Under the pieces are notes generated by a model, which was not told where the DNA came from, ran no database searches, and worked only from the letters and a program-made list of their open reading frames with translations. A stretch of DNA of 64,000 nucleotides, taken from positions 1,302,001 to 1,366,000 of the forward strand of contig NZ_OY284433.1 of NCBI RefSeq assembly GCF_958304185.1, in the 5' to 3' direction. The position numbers and the translations under genes were made by a program. The first letter of the stretch is position 1, and each line of letters opens with the position of its first letter. Source of the DNA: an uncultured Erythrobacter sp. (lineage in GTDB: Bacteria > Pseudomonadota > Alphaproteobacteria > Sphingomonadales > Sphingomonadaceae). Shown one piece after another: positions 33,743-42,462 of this stretch.

Positions 33743-35195
33743 TCTGTCCCCCGATGAACGCCCGGTTCCGACCGCGCGCGCGGTTCTGCAACTGCTCGTC
33801 GGACAGGCACACCAAAAGATGATCGCCTTCGTCGGATCCTTCGAGAAGCGGGGGCGGATTAGCATCGATGAAGCCTTCCCTCAGATCGAGCAGCCGGGCG
33901 AAACCATCGCCGCGCCAGAGGGTCTATGCGACGGACAGGCTCGGTTGCTTTCTGTAGCCGATGGCCGCTTGCCGCTCGCATGGACATCGCTTTGCGGAGC
34001 GCGACCGGTCGCGATTGCGTCGGTGCCCGTCGTCCGTACCGATCGCTTTCTTATCTGCGCCTCGGCGAAGACATCGCCCGACCTTGTGCTGATGTCCTGC
34101 GCCGCAGAGACCATTAGCCGATTGCATGGCGTGGGACCACTGACCGCGCGAGACTACCACTCCTCTCAAGGCTTGCAGTCGCTCGTCAACAATCTGCCCG
34201 TTCCTCTCATTTTCGTCGACTCGCGAACCATTGAGGTGTTTCTGAATGAACCGGCTCGCGCACTTCTCGAGATGCCCCAGATAGGTCTAAGCAACCGCCG
34301 TGTCGCCGCTCGCCTGGCGCGCTTGGCATCGGATGCATTCTCGGCGAGCGGCGGATTCAACCTAGCCAGCGCTCCATATGATGACTTCGCTTTCGAGATC
34401 GAACGCGACGGTAGGGCCTATAACGTCGAAAGCAGGTGGGTGGATGACGGCGTGCTGCTGGGACGAATGTGGATGTTCCGCGACGTTACCAAGGAACACG
34501 CCGCCGCGCGCATCAAAGACCAGTTGGTCGCCACCGTCAGCCATGAGCTCCGCACACCACTCACTGCAATCATCGGCTCGCTCGGGCTCCTGCAGGCAGG
34601 GGCCGCTGGTGCGCTCACGGAGCAAAGCGCAAAGCTTGTCGGAATGGCACGCAAGAACGGGGAACGGCTGGTCAAAATTGTCAACGATCTGCTCGACATG
34701 GAAAAGATGCAATCTGGAAAGATGGACTACGACTTTTCGCCCGTCGATCTCACCCGACTTGTCGGGGAGGTCGTGCAGCAGAACATGTCATATACGCAAG
34801 GATTTGGGGTCGAGGTACTGATCGATACGGAGATGGTGCCCGTCACGCTGCTCGCCGACGAGGGGAGGGTCGCGCAGGTCCTGACGAACCTAATCTCGAA
34901 TGCTGCGAAGTTCTCGCCCCGGGGTTCTCAGGTGTTCATTAGGCTCGAACAACTTGCCGAGACAGCGCGCATCAGCGTTATCGACCAAGGACGCGGCATA
35001 TCAAAAGAATTCAGGCAGGAACTCTTTGCGCGGTTCTCGCAAGACCGAGAATCGGCGGTTACCGGTCACCCCGGATCAGGGCTCGGTCTGGCGATCTCGC
35101 GCAGCATTATCGAAGCTCACGGCGGAACAATCAGGCTGGACGAAACAACCACGTGCGGATCGACGTTTCACGTCGAGCTACCGCTCGTCCGATAG
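33702..35195 (+). CDS. PAS-type soluble sensor histidine kinase
   Basis: A 497-residue kinase with no transmembrane helix. Residues ~45-160 look like a GAF-type domain ('ETIAAPEGLCDGQARLLSV' to 'ETISRLHG'); residues ~165-260 are a PAS region (VNNLPVPLIFVDS...WMFRDVTKEHAA). HisKA follows with His281 in VSHELRTPL; the ATPase has LISNAAKFSP, DQGRGI and SGLGLAI. There is no receiver, so it must signal through a separate protein such as one of the receivers at 25.9 or 30.1 kb. The start ATG lies within the hydrolase gene (41-base overlap), implying tight coupling; internal TTG codons could give a slightly shorter protein. Confidence 0.9.
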   Translation: MKLPPCCEPPLPYDLSPDERPVPTARAVLQLLVGQAHQKMIAFVGSFEKRGRISIDEAFPQIEQPGETIAAPEGLCDGQARLLSVADGRLPLAWTSLCGARPVAIASVPVVRTDRFLICASAKTSPDLVLMSCAAETISRLHGVGPLTARDYHSSQGLQSLVNNLPVPLIFVDSRTIEVFLNEPARALLEMPQIGLSNRRVAARLARLASDAFSASGGFNLASAPYDDFAFEIERDGRAYNVESRWVDDGVLLGRMWMFRDVTKEHAAARIKDQLVATVSHELRTPLTAIIGSLGLLQAGAAGALTEQSAKLVGMARKNGERLVKIVNDLLDMEKMQSGKMDYDFSPVDLTRLVGEVVQQNMSYTQGFGVEVLIDTEMVPVTLLADEGRVAQVLTNLISNAAKFSPRGSQVFIRLEQLAETARISVIDQGRGISKEFRQELFARFSQDRESAVTGHPGSGLGLAISRSIIEAHGGTIRLDETTTCGSTFHVELPLVR

Positions 35196-35321
35196 GCTTG
35201 ATGCCGCAGCCCGGAACCTGCCGCTTGTATGCTCCACCTTTGCGGCACGGCTTTCTGGCAGTTTCGCAATGATCAGCCATATCTGCTTGCCAGCAGAGCC
35301 ATGTCGGATCACGCTTGGGCG

Positions 35322-36839
35322 ATGATGCGCGCTTATTTAATTCTCGCAGCGATGACCAATATTTTCTGTGCTTGCTCCTCCGTCGCTCAGGAGACGAGGG
35401 ACGACAATCCCTCTGAGCAGGTGAGTTACATATTGTCGCGCGTGCCTCTTCAGCAAGAGATGCTTGTTTTGTCGCGTACTGATGGCGAGACCCGGCTTTC
35501 CATTCGCAAATCTGAGCCTAGGTCCTCGCTACCCCGTCTCCGCCTGAACGCCGATTTGCGTGATAACGTAGCCATTGTGCCCTTCGGCCACAGCGGGCGC
35601 TGCTTAGCCCAAAAGTCCGGCGATGACATTATGGTGACCTGTGCTGAAGGGGCTGACGTTGCAGGTGTTTCATTGCAGTTCGATGGAGCTTTGCCATACG
35701 GCGCCGCAGCGAGAGGCTTCATCGCTGCCCAAGGTCCCTCTGAGTTCAAGCTTCAGATTGTCAATTCAGGTGAGGATGCGATTGCGCCGGTTGCTGCTTC
35801 AGGACGGCTCGGTCTTCCGCTGCCCTATAATACCGGCGCGCCATTCCAGCTTGTCATCCTGTCGCCTGCGACAGGCGGGGAGCTGCGTTTGACAGATCTG
35901 CGCCTTCTGCCGATTCCGGAACCGCGCCCACTCAATGCAAGTGCCTGGGCGTGGCAGCCTCAAGCATGGCGGGAGAGCGGGGATCTCTTGCTCCGAAGTG
36001 CCGCCGAACGCGGCCTCACGCGCCTTCACATCTCGCTGGTCATTGCCGGGGGGAAAGTACTGCATACCGACGAGCTCGCCAGCTTCATCCGTACAGCGTC
36101 ACGCCTGAATATCGCGATTGAAGCCGTCGAAGGTGATCCCCGCATGGCGCTCGATGAAGGACTGTCCCACGGACTCGAGCGGGCTCGGGCAATCGCAACC
36201 TACCAGCAAAGTGCTTCTGCTGAGACTCGGCTGAAAGGCGTTCAATATGATATCGAGCCCTACGTTCTGCTCAATTGGGGGTCGGTGCAGTCCGATTATG
36301 CGGGCTGGAGTGCCGCAGTAAACGCGCTTGCAAAGGCGGTCGGGAACCCCGTCGATCTGGTCCTGCCGTTCTGGATCGCGAACGACGATGTCGGCCTTGC
36401 GTTTCTCCGCGATGTCGATCCGTCGATAAACGGTATCACCGTTATGAGCTACCGCTCCGATGGTCCGCTCGCCGCTGCCTTGGCACAGCCGCTGCTCGGT
36501 TGGGGTGTAACGGCGGGCAAGCCGGTGCGGATTGCTCTTGAGACCGGACCTGTCGGTTCCGAAAGCGAGGAAACCTTCGTCCCTGCAGCCAAAGGACAAC
36601 TGGCTCTCCGCGAAAGAGACGGGCTGATCACGGCGACTTATTACACCGAACCCACAAATGTGCCGGGCGCAAGGATGTACGCCAGCCGCGGAACGGTGCT
36701 GACCCGATCGGATCGGATCAGTTTCCTAGGTGACGAGCAGCGGATGGTTGAGGCGGCTCATGACGTCGCGCGCACGGCGTCTGCATGGGATTCTTTTGCA
36801 GGGATCGGATTTCACGGTCTGACGTGGCCAGAGCGTTAA
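35322..36839 (+). CDS. Exported TIM-barrel-like protein of polysaccharide locus
   Basis: A ~505-residue protein with an N-terminal signal peptide (MMRAYLILAAMTNIFCACSSVAQ), possibly a lipoprotein. Residues ~40-190 form a beta-rich region. The C-terminal ~300 residues look like a glycosidase-type barrel, with 'WQPQAWRESGDLLLRSAAE', 'VQYDIEPYVL' (D-x-E-P acidic pair at a strand end), 'VDLVLPFWIAND', VMSYRS and 'RIALETGP'. This resembles the C-terminal hydrolase half of PgaB-type proteins in layout. I infer a periplasmic polysaccharide-processing role. The start is uncertain: ATG 35301 or 35325 are alternatives. The minus-strand deacetylase next to it would be the missing PgaB N-terminal activity. 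Confidence 0.65.
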   Translation: MMRAYLILAAMTNIFCACSSVAQETRDDNPSEQVSYILSRVPLQQEMLVLSRTDGETRLSIRKSEPRSSLPRLRLNADLRDNVAIVPFGHSGRCLAQKSGDDIMVTCAEGADVAGVSLQFDGALPYGAAARGFIAAQGPSEFKLQIVNSGEDAIAPVAASGRLGLPLPYNTGAPFQLVILSPATGGELRLTDLRLLPIPEPRPLNASAWAWQPQAWRESGDLLLRSAAERGLTRLHISLVIAGGKVLHTDELASFIRTASRLNIAIEAVEGDPRMALDEGLSHGLERARAIATYQQSASAETRLKGVQYDIEPYVLLNWGSVQSDYAGWSAAVNALAKAVGNPVDLVLPFWIANDDVGLAFLRDVDPSINGITVMSYRSDGPLAAALAQPLLGWGVTAGKPVRIALETGPVGSESEETFVPAAKGQLALRERDGLITATYYTEPTNVPGARMYASRGTVLTRSDRISFLGDEQRMVEAAHDVARTASAWDSFAGIGFHGLTWPER

Positions 36840-36855
36840 GTCCGGACTACCGCGG

Positions 36856-38622
36856 CTAAGGGGCTGCAACCGCCACTCTGAAAGTCCCTGACTTACCATT
36901 CAATACAACGGATCGACCGCCTTTCGGAAAACGGATTACCAGGTCCGCGATGGGTTCGGTGGCGTCCACCGTGACGGTTTTTCCATCGTAATCCACTTCG
37001 GCTAAGCTTCTGGCCGTCCACCACTTTCCGAACTTCGCAAGTGACCCGATCCAGAGCCGCTTGGCATAGTGGTCGATCAACAGCTCTTCGAACGCGAGCT
37101 TGTGCCCCGTCACATCCGGATGGATCAGGACCACGGCTACACCGCCATTGCGAGCGATATTGTCGATTACAGTCACCGCAGCATCAAAGCGATCGCCCAG
37201 GCGTGGCGACTTTTCGTCTTCAATCGTGACTGGGAACTCCCAAATCGGAACCAGTGCCCTGTCGGAGCGTGAGTAGGTGAGTTGATAGGGTAGGTGCGTC
37301 AGCGCCAGATTGGCGGTTAAGGTTGAGGAGTAGCGATAACCTGTTGCCGCAAGTGCTTCGGGAAGCGCCGCGTGGTTTGCGAGATAGCCGGGTCGAAACG
37401 ATGCGACATCGGTTCCCAGCGTCTTCTGAAGCAAAAATCGCGATACGCGCAATTCACCCAGCAGCGTGCCGTCGCGCGTTTTGCTAGCGTTTTCGACGAA
37501 TGGGCGATAGTCCGGATAGTGTTCCGATCCACTTCCGGTTGGGAAAGTAGAGAACATGCGTGAGTGGGAGACGCTGTGGCTTCCCAGCTCCATGCCACGC
37601 GCTGTTTCGCGCAGTCGTTCAAGGTTGCTGTCGTTGAAGAAAACGTCATCGTTCCAGTCGCGAATGACCTTGGTTTGGATGAAGAAGGTCGCAGTCTGAC
37701 CGCGATCCCTGATCGCTTTCGCATACAGCGATGCGTTAAACACGGAGCGGCTGAAATCAACGTCATGGGTGAGGATCAAACTGGCTGCCCGGCCAGCCGG
37801 CGCCGTCTCAATGAGATAGGGCCTGGCTTCACCTTCGACATAGAGATCACGGATCCAGCGATAGATGATGTCGAGGCTCGGATCGTAAGTGTTGACCGCT
37901 TGCGCCGAAACTTGTTCGGCGCGGCCATTCATCGCGCGATTGGTCAGGGCCCCGACGTCAATTCCCAGGATACAGGCACGTCCTCCGACGCGGCGACACA
38001 CCGCCGCAGCGGTGCCGTCATCGAAGCCCGCGTACCGTTCGGCTGTAGTCGGTTCGATGCCGTTAGTGCCGATCTGGACTTCGGCTCTCCGCGCGTTGAA
38101 GCGGGTAAGCCGATCTCCGGGGTTGAGGGACGGGTCCAGCCATCGGATTTCCGAACGCCCCCTCCCAGCCTCTTGTGATGCGATGCCGAACAGTTCTTCC
38201 AGCCCTCCGCCCGCCAGATCGAAGGTCAGTACCGTTCCCCCGCTTCGCACATGATCAGCCAGTCCGCGAAGCGCCTCGGCGCTCAACACCCGCCCAGAGA
38301 TGGTCGGATACGTCAGCACAACGTCGTGCCGGAGCGCCCGCTTCGGGTCCTGGGTCAAGGTGAAGGGTATGCCGTGCGCCTTGAATCCGCGCACCAGGCC
38401 CAGCCAATCAGACGCAGGATCTGTCACCAAAACCGCTAACCGGCTGGAACCTCCTTTGTCATAGCTGCCAAGATCTTCTGCTACGGCGGGTGCGACCTGT
38501 GTGTCGTTCGACGGCCCTTCGACACCCTCAAATCTGTAAATTGCTGTGCCAATCTCGTCGTGCAGCATCCACGCCGCTATTGCTGCAGCGACGACAAAGG
38601 CCGCAATCACGAGTTTTTTCAT
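36856..38622 (-). CDS. Membrane-anchored polysaccharide deacetylase
   Basis: A 588-residue protein with an N-terminal signal/anchor helix (about residues 3-21). Residues ~50-260 form an N-terminal alpha/beta domain (LAVLVTDPASDWL, 'DVVLTYPTISGRVLS'). The NodB-type deacetylase domain spans ~275-500: LTHDVDFS (metal and base Asp pair), GSHSVSHSRMF (the H-x-x-x-H metal ligands) and FRPGYLANH. A beta-rich tail ends the protein. It should remove N- or O-acetyl groups from a periplasmic polymer. It converges on the exported barrel protein with a 16-base gap, and together they resemble a PgaB divided into two genes. Confidence 0.85.
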   Translation of the reverse strand: MKKLVIAAFVVAAAIAAWMLHDEIGTAIYRFEGVEGPSNDTQVAPAVAEDLGSYDKGGSSRLAVLVTDPASDWLGLVRGFKAHGIPFTLTQDPKRALRHDVVLTYPTISGRVLSAEALRGLADHVRSGGTVLTFDLAGGGLEELFGIASQEAGRGRSEIRWLDPSLNPGDRLTRFNARRAEVQIGTNGIEPTTAERYAGFDDGTAAAVCRRVGGRACILGIDVGALTNRAMNGRAEQVSAQAVNTYDPSLDIIYRWIRDLYVEGEARPYLIETAPAGRAASLILTHDVDFSRSVFNASLYAKAIRDRGQTATFFIQTKVIRDWNDDVFFNDSNLERLRETARGMELGSHSVSHSRMFSTFPTGSGSEHYPDYRPFVENASKTRDGTLLGELRVSRFLLQKTLGTDVASFRPGYLANHAALPEALAATGYRYSSTLTANLALTHLPYQLTYSRSDRALVPIWEFPVTIEDEKSPRLGDRFDAAVTVIDNIARNGGVAVVLIHPDVTGHKLAFEELLIDHYAKRLWIGSLAKFGKWWTARSLAEVDYDGKTVTVDATEPIADLVIRFPKGGRSVVLNGKSGTFRVAVAAP

Positions 38623-38809
38623 ACGGGCTCTTATGCAGTTCGGGGATGAAGAACTTCAAGCCATTTCGCGTTGCGCGTGAGCCTAATCTCGAGCCATCCA
38701 AACGATAGGTACGGGCTCCGCTACGTAGCCCATTGCTTCAAACGCGCTGACGTGCTCCCCTGAAATGTGACCGCTTTTTGGTAGAGTCTGACGCAAGGAG
38801 TCGGACGAT

Positions 38810-39076
38810 ATGAAGCGAAGCAGGTTCAACGAAGAGCAGATCATTGCGATCTTGAAGGAGCAGGAAGCTGGGATGGCGACGGCGGAGGTTTGCCGCCGTC
38901 ACGGGATCAGCTCGGCGACATTCTACAAGTGGAAGTCGAAGTTCGGCGGTCTGGATGTGTCCGAAGCCCGGCGACTGCGGTCGCTCGAGGAGGAGAACTC
39001 CCGGCTGAAGAAGCTGCTGGCCGAGGCCATGCTGGACAATGCCGTGTTGAAGGATCTGGCATCAAAAAAATGGTAA
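38810..39076 (+). CDS. IS3-family transposase OrfA
   Basis: An 88-residue protein with the helix-turn-helix and leucine-zipper layout of IS3 OrfA. It starts [17 protein letters not shown], continues [17 protein letters not shown] (recognition helix), and ends with a heptad-type coiled coil ([19 protein letters not shown]). It binds the inverted repeats. The last codons contain a run of seven A residues (39064-39070), where a -1 shift would join it to OrfB. Confidence 0.93.
   Translation: MKRSRFNEEQIIAILKEQEAGMATAEVCRRHGISSATFYKWKSKFGGLDVSEARRLRSLEEENSRLKKLLAEAMLDNAVLKDLASKKW
39064..39070 (+). promoter_or_regulatory. A7 slippery site for OrfAB -1 frameshift
   Basis: Seven consecutive A bases lie near the orfA stop, and orfB is in the -1 frame. 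IS3-family elements commonly produce the active OrfAB transposase by slippage at such a run. The orfB ATG itself begins with the last A. Confidence 0.75.
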
Positions 39077-39960
39077 CGCCCGGCGCTAAGCGGGAAGCCA
39101 TCGCCCATGCCCGGGAGCATCACGGGGTGAGCGAGCGTCGGGCGTGTGCATTGGTTGGTGTGAGCCGCAGGGTGATCCGTTACGAGCCGACAAGGCCGGA
39201 TGATGGAGCGCTGCGGCAGCGGTTGCGTGAGCTGGCGGCGGAACGCCGCCGGTTCGGCTATCGCCGCCTGGGCTACCTGCTGGCGCGGGAGGGCATCACA
39301 CCCAATCACAAGAAGCTGCTGCGCATCTACCGCGAGGAAGGGCTGCGGGTGCGTCGCCGTGGCGGGCGCAAGAGGGCGCTGGGCACGCGCAGGCCGATGG
39401 TGCTGCCGGATGGTCCGAACCAGCGTTGGTCGCTCGACTTCGTCTCTGACAGCCTGATCTGCGGTCGGCGCTTCCGCATCCTGTGCGTGGTCGATGATTA
39501 CACACGCGAGTGCCTGGCGCTGGTGGCCGATACGTCGCTGTCGGGGGCACGGGTGGCCCGGGAACTGACTGGCCTGATGGGCATGCGCGGCAAGCCGCAC
39601 ACGGTGGTCAGCGACAATGGCACCGAACTGACCTCGTCGGCGATCCTGCGCTGGTCGCAGGAGCGCCGGGTCGAGTGGCACTACATCGCGCCCGGCAAGC
39701 CGATGCAGAACGGCTTCGTGGAGAGCTTCAATGGCCGCCTGCGGGATGAATGCCTCAACGAGACCCTGTTCACCTCGCTGGCCCATGCCCGGTTCGTGCT
39801 CGCTGCCTGGCGGCACGATTACAACACAGTCAGGCCACACTCCAAACTGGGCGGCAAAACCCCCGCCGAGATCGCCGGCCAACGTGTCTGGGGGCATGCC
39901 CCCAGACACGTTGCCAACCCATCAAACAACCATCATGAAGGAGCGAGACTCTACCTCTGA
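39070..39960 (+). CDS. IS3-family transposase OrfB (DDE integrase core)
   Basis: The catalytic part of the transposase, ~296 residues when read from ATG 39070, or fused to OrfA by -1 frameshift. An HTH_21-type segment ([13 protein letters not shown]) leads to the rve integrase core with the catalytic triad: Asp in WSLDFVSD, Asp in VVSDNGTE, and Glu in [13 protein letters not shown]. All three are intact, so the element is potentially active. The C-terminal end beyond [14 protein letters not shown] contains a segment encoded by a perfect 34-bp palindrome, which is unusual for the family. Confidence 0.93.
   Translation: MVTPGAKREAIAHAREHHGVSERRACALVGVSRRVIRYEPTRPDDGALRQRLRELAAERRRFGYRRLGYLLAREGITPNHKKLLRIYREEGLRVRRRGGRKRALGTRRPMVLPDGPNQRWSLDFVSDSLICGRRFRILCVVDDYTRECLALVADTSLSGARVARELTGLMGMRGKPHTVVSDNGTELTSSAILRWSQERRVEWHYIAPGKPMQNGFVESFNGRLRDECLNETLFTSLAHARFVLAAWRHDYNTVRPHSKLGGKTPAEIAGQRVWGHAPRHVANPSNNHHEGARLYL
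39880..39913. repeat. Perfect 34-bp palindrome within orfB
   Basis: Two 17-base arms with no loop, CAACGTGTCTGGGGGCA followed by its exact reverse complement. It lies in the coding sequence of the OrfB tail, ~73 bases before the right inverted repeat. In RNA it would form a very stable hairpin. Confidence 0.9.
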
Positions 39961-40067
39961 ATGGTAACAATCAGGGGAGCACGTCACCGTCCTCCTTGAG
40001 CTGAATGAGTTCCGTCGCGAAATTGTCGGGGATCGGTAGATCGGTGGTGAGTCTCGGCGGGCTCGCC

Positions 40068-40130
40068 CGATAACCCACCATGTCGCTCAAATAGCGTGAG
40101 CGTTAGAGCGAGAATAAATTGGCGCTCAAC
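40068..40130 (+). repeat. Direct repeat, left copy (63 bp)
   Basis: Begins CGATAACCCACCATGTCGC and ends GGCGCTCAAC; nearly identical to 55980-56043, same orientation. Within it CGCTCA and TGAGCG form a dyad, and TCGCTC/GAGCGA a second. The two copies bracket the 15.9-kb segment holding the collar and giant-protein genes. Confidence 0.85.
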
Positions 40131-40160
40131 AGTTCCGCGTGCACTTCCTCTCTTCGATCA

Positions 40161-41282
40161 TCAGAAGTTGCTCAAATCGGCCTTGATCGTGCGCCGCACC
40201 TCAGCCGAGGCTGGTCCGAGCGCTGCTGGTTGGCGGACGCCCGGCAGGATCGCGACATCATAGAGTTCGGTCACGATCCCTTCGAAATTGATCGTGTGCA
40301 TGACGGCGCCGGTGGCAAGGTCGATGAAGTAGATCCCGGCGCGCGGGTTCATCTTGCGCTGTTCCAGCGCATCATCGAGCGCCAGACCGCTGAAGGTTTT
40401 GTTATCGCGCGGCAGCGACATGCCGACCGCCGCGACATTGCCCATGAAGGCCAGCCCGCGAAGGTAGCCCGGGCAAAAGGTAATCGGCACGAAGGCGCCT
40501 TTTGCAAAATCGACATGGCCAAATTCGCCCGTGCCGCTGTTGTGCAGATACAGCTTACCCTCTTGCCAGCGCGGCGAGTGCGGCATGGACAGTCCCGAGC
40601 AGATGATCTCGTTGCTCTCCACGTCCATGACTAGCCCCTGACCGCGGCGTCCATCGCGCCAGCCATCGAAGGTGTCTGACTGGCTCACCATCGTGACATA
40701 GGCCGGCTTGCCATCGCGCATGGCGAGGCCGTTCAGGTGGCAACGGTCCTCAGGCACCAGCCGCGAGATGAACGGCGGCTTCCAAATTGGCCGAAAACTG
40801 TGATCCGGGTCGGGCCGGGCAAGACAATTGAACAGCGTGTTGACAAAGACTGGCGAACCCTCGCTGTCTACCGCCAGATCATGGATGTCCAGATCGCCGG
40901 TAAAGTAGCTAGTACGCGGCGCAAACAGCGCGTCGGATTGCTTGGGGCCAAACCCGCCGGGATCCAGCACATCGCTCATGCGGTAGAGCTGGACATCGCT
41001 CGAGACCCACACATCCCGGGCCCGTCCGGTCTGCTCGTCGAGCTTTACGCCCATACCAAGGCAGCGGCCGATATTGCGGTTGTAGCTCCAGAACTTGCCG
41101 CTGCTATCCAGCCCGAAGAAAATCAGCTTGCCAACCTGATAGGTCGTGACGGCAAGGCTGGCATTCTGCGTAGCCAACCAAGCTTCGAGCCCGCGCGACA
41201 GGTTGACCGAGAATTGCGGGGCCTGAGGTGCCTTGCCGCTATCAGAAAGTGGCGATGCGTCGGTCATACTCTGGTCACTCAC
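40161..41282 (-). CDS. TIGR03032 family beta-propeller-like protein
   Basis: A 373-residue protein of the TIGR03032 (DUF4915-type) family, recognised by its ordered blocks: 'SVNLSRGLEAWLATQNASLAVTTYQ', 'DIHDLAVDSEGSPVFVNTLFNCL', 'PEDRCHLNGLAMRDGKPAYVT', LSMPHSPRW, and FCPGYLRGLAF. These blocks suggest a propeller fold. Members are found beside tail-collar, sulfotransferase or TPR genes and have no proven activity. No signal peptide is evident. The start is GTG 41282, or ATG 41267 five codons later; neither has a strong ribosome site. It is the 3'-most gene of the minus-strand group that includes the three collar proteins. Confidence 0.8.
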   Translation of the reverse strand: MSDQSMTDASPLSDSGKAPQAPQFSVNLSRGLEAWLATQNASLAVTTYQVGKLIFFGLDSSGKFWSYNRNIGRCLGMGVKLDEQTGRARDVWVSSDVQLYRMSDVLDPGGFGPKQSDALFAPRTSYFTGDLDIHDLAVDSEGSPVFVNTLFNCLARPDPDHSFRPIWKPPFISRLVPEDRCHLNGLAMRDGKPAYVTMVSQSDTFDGWRDGRRGQGLVMDVESNEIICSGLSMPHSPRWQEGKLYLHNSGTGEFGHVDFAKGAFVPITFCPGYLRGLAFMGNVAAVGMSLPRDNKTFSGLALDDALEQRKMNPRAGIYFIDLATGAVMHTINFEGIVTELYDVAILPGVRQPAALGPASAEVRRTIKADLSNF

Positions 41283-41408
41283 ATGGTCGTGTTGCGTGCC
41301 ATCGCGGCTGCTAGTTTGGGACCAGAATAAGCGGAGCGCGCCGGCACTGTAATGTTGGCCAGCGCAAAGAGTGTGGCCGGCATCGCTTAAGACGAAATAG
41401 GGGTGTTC

Positions 41409-41933
41409 TTAACCCCGCGGCGGGAAGACGCCCTGAAGCGCGATGATGAAGTACATCGTCAGATAGGGCATCATGTTGTTGTGGGGAGCGCTGCCGCCAG
41501 TGATGGCAAGCGCCTCCGGTGCCATGACCGCCGCAGGGCCGCCGGTAGGCGCGTGAGCCGAGCCGCCAACGCTGCGCGCTATCGCCGCGCCGGCGCTCGC
41601 AACCGAGGCATTTGCCGGAAAACTTATGGCCTGCATTGTGTGCGCGTGTGCGGGCATCTCGCTCTGGAGCAGTGTCACTGTTTGGGAACCGCCCTGTTCG
41701 CCGAGGTCACGCAGACTGAGGCCCGGCCCCTGACCAGGACACATTGCCGCCGATCCCTGAAGGTCGGGAAGCGCGAAGGTCGACTTGCCATCACCACCAT
41801 AGGTAGTCCCGAGCAGCGAAAACAGCGCGGTGTTCTGCGACAGCGGCAAGATTTGACCGTCGCACCAAGCCCATCCCTTCGGAGCAAAATTGAAGGGGAC
41901 GACCCGAATTTCGGCGACAAATGGATCAGCCAT
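41409..41933 (-). CDS. Tail-collar domain protein 3 (MdpB-like)
   Basis: A 174-residue member of the microcystin-dependent-protein / phage tail collar family. The N-terminal block is diagnostic: FAPKGWAWCDGQILPLSQN, then ALFSLLGTTYGGDGKSTFALPDLQGS. The second half has 'EMPAHAHTMQA' and ends with 'NNMMPYLTMYFIIALQGVFPPRG', the standard family end. An AAGGA site precedes ATG 41933. It is the third of three tandem paralogs with 10-15-base gaps. Similar bacterial proteins lack the rest of a phage tail, as here. They are thought to trimerise; location is unknown, with no signal peptide. Confidence 0.9.
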   Translation of the reverse strand: MADPFVAEIRVVPFNFAPKGWAWCDGQILPLSQNTALFSLLGTTYGGDGKSTFALPDLQGSAAMCPGQGPGLSLRDLGEQGGSQTVTLLQSEMPAHAHTMQAISFPANASVASAGAAIARSVGGSAHAPTGGPAAVMAPEALAITGGSAPHNNMMPYLTMYFIIALQGVFPPRG

Positions 41934-41948
41934 TGCAAGCGGTCCTTA

Positions 41949-42452
41949 TCAGGTTGGTGACGGGAAAATCCCGAAGAGAGAAATGATGTAGTTGACGCAA
42001 AGGAATGGCAGCATGTTGTCGTGCGGCTGGCTGCCGCCGGTGGGCGCAATCGTCTGCGATGCTAGCGCAGCAGACGGTGTGCCAGTACGATAAACCGAAA
42101 TGCTCGACCCCGAGGCCAAGACATTACCCGTGGCACCGTTCTGCGTTCCAGTTAAGGTGGATGCAACCATGGCATGCGTATGCGCCGGGATCTGTTGTGA
42201 CGAGAGCGCCACCGATTCCACGCCGCCGGTCTCAGCGAGGATGTAGCCATTGCCCTGATGGATCGGGAGCCGCCCCTGCAGGTCGGGCAACGCAAAGGTT
42301 GACTGACCATCCCCGCCATAAGTAGTGCCAATCAGCTGGAAAAGTGTTTCGTTCTCGGAAATCGGCAGCAGCTGTCCCGCACAGAAGGCCCACCCCGCCG
42401 GAGCGAAGTTGCCTGCAAAGATCCTGATTTCGCCAACATAGGGCTGGGCCAT
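41949..42452 (-). CDS. Tail-collar domain protein 2 (MdpB-like)
   Basis: A 167-residue tail-collar paralog: FAPAGWAFCAGQLLPISEN, 'LFQLIGTTYGGDGQSTFALPDLQGRLPIHQG', QIPAHTHAM, and an end 'HDNMLPFLCVNYIISLFGIFP'. It differs mainly in the middle, where Asn/Thr-rich loops lie. A GAGGAA site precedes ATG 42452. Ten bases separate its start from the stop of the first paralog, so all three are translated from one message. Divergence among the three in the loop suggests distinct roles in one assembly, possibly a heterotrimer; this is inference. Confidence 0.9.
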   Translation of the reverse strand: MAQPYVGEIRIFAGNFAPAGWAFCAGQLLPISENETLFQLIGTTYGGDGQSTFALPDLQGRLPIHQGNGYILAETGGVESVALSSQQIPAHTHAMVASTLTGTQNGATGNVLASGSSISVYRTGTPSAALASQTIAPTGGSQPHDNMLPFLCVNYIISLFGIFPSPT

Positions 42453-42462
42453 CGATGCTTCC

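Larger units (their letters stand above)
38748..39986 (+). mobile_element. Intact IS3-family insertion sequence
   Basis: A 1239-base element bounded by inverted repeats beginning TGACGTGCTCCCCTGA on the left and ending TCAGGGGAGCACGTCA on the right; after the perfect 16 bp they continue imperfectly. Inside are orfA and orfB in the order and frame relation of IS3-family elements. The boundary is supported by a degraded copy at 55596-55738, which begins with the same TGACGTGCTCCC. No convincing target duplication is visible beside the ends. A second degraded left end is at 54242. Confidence 0.9.
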
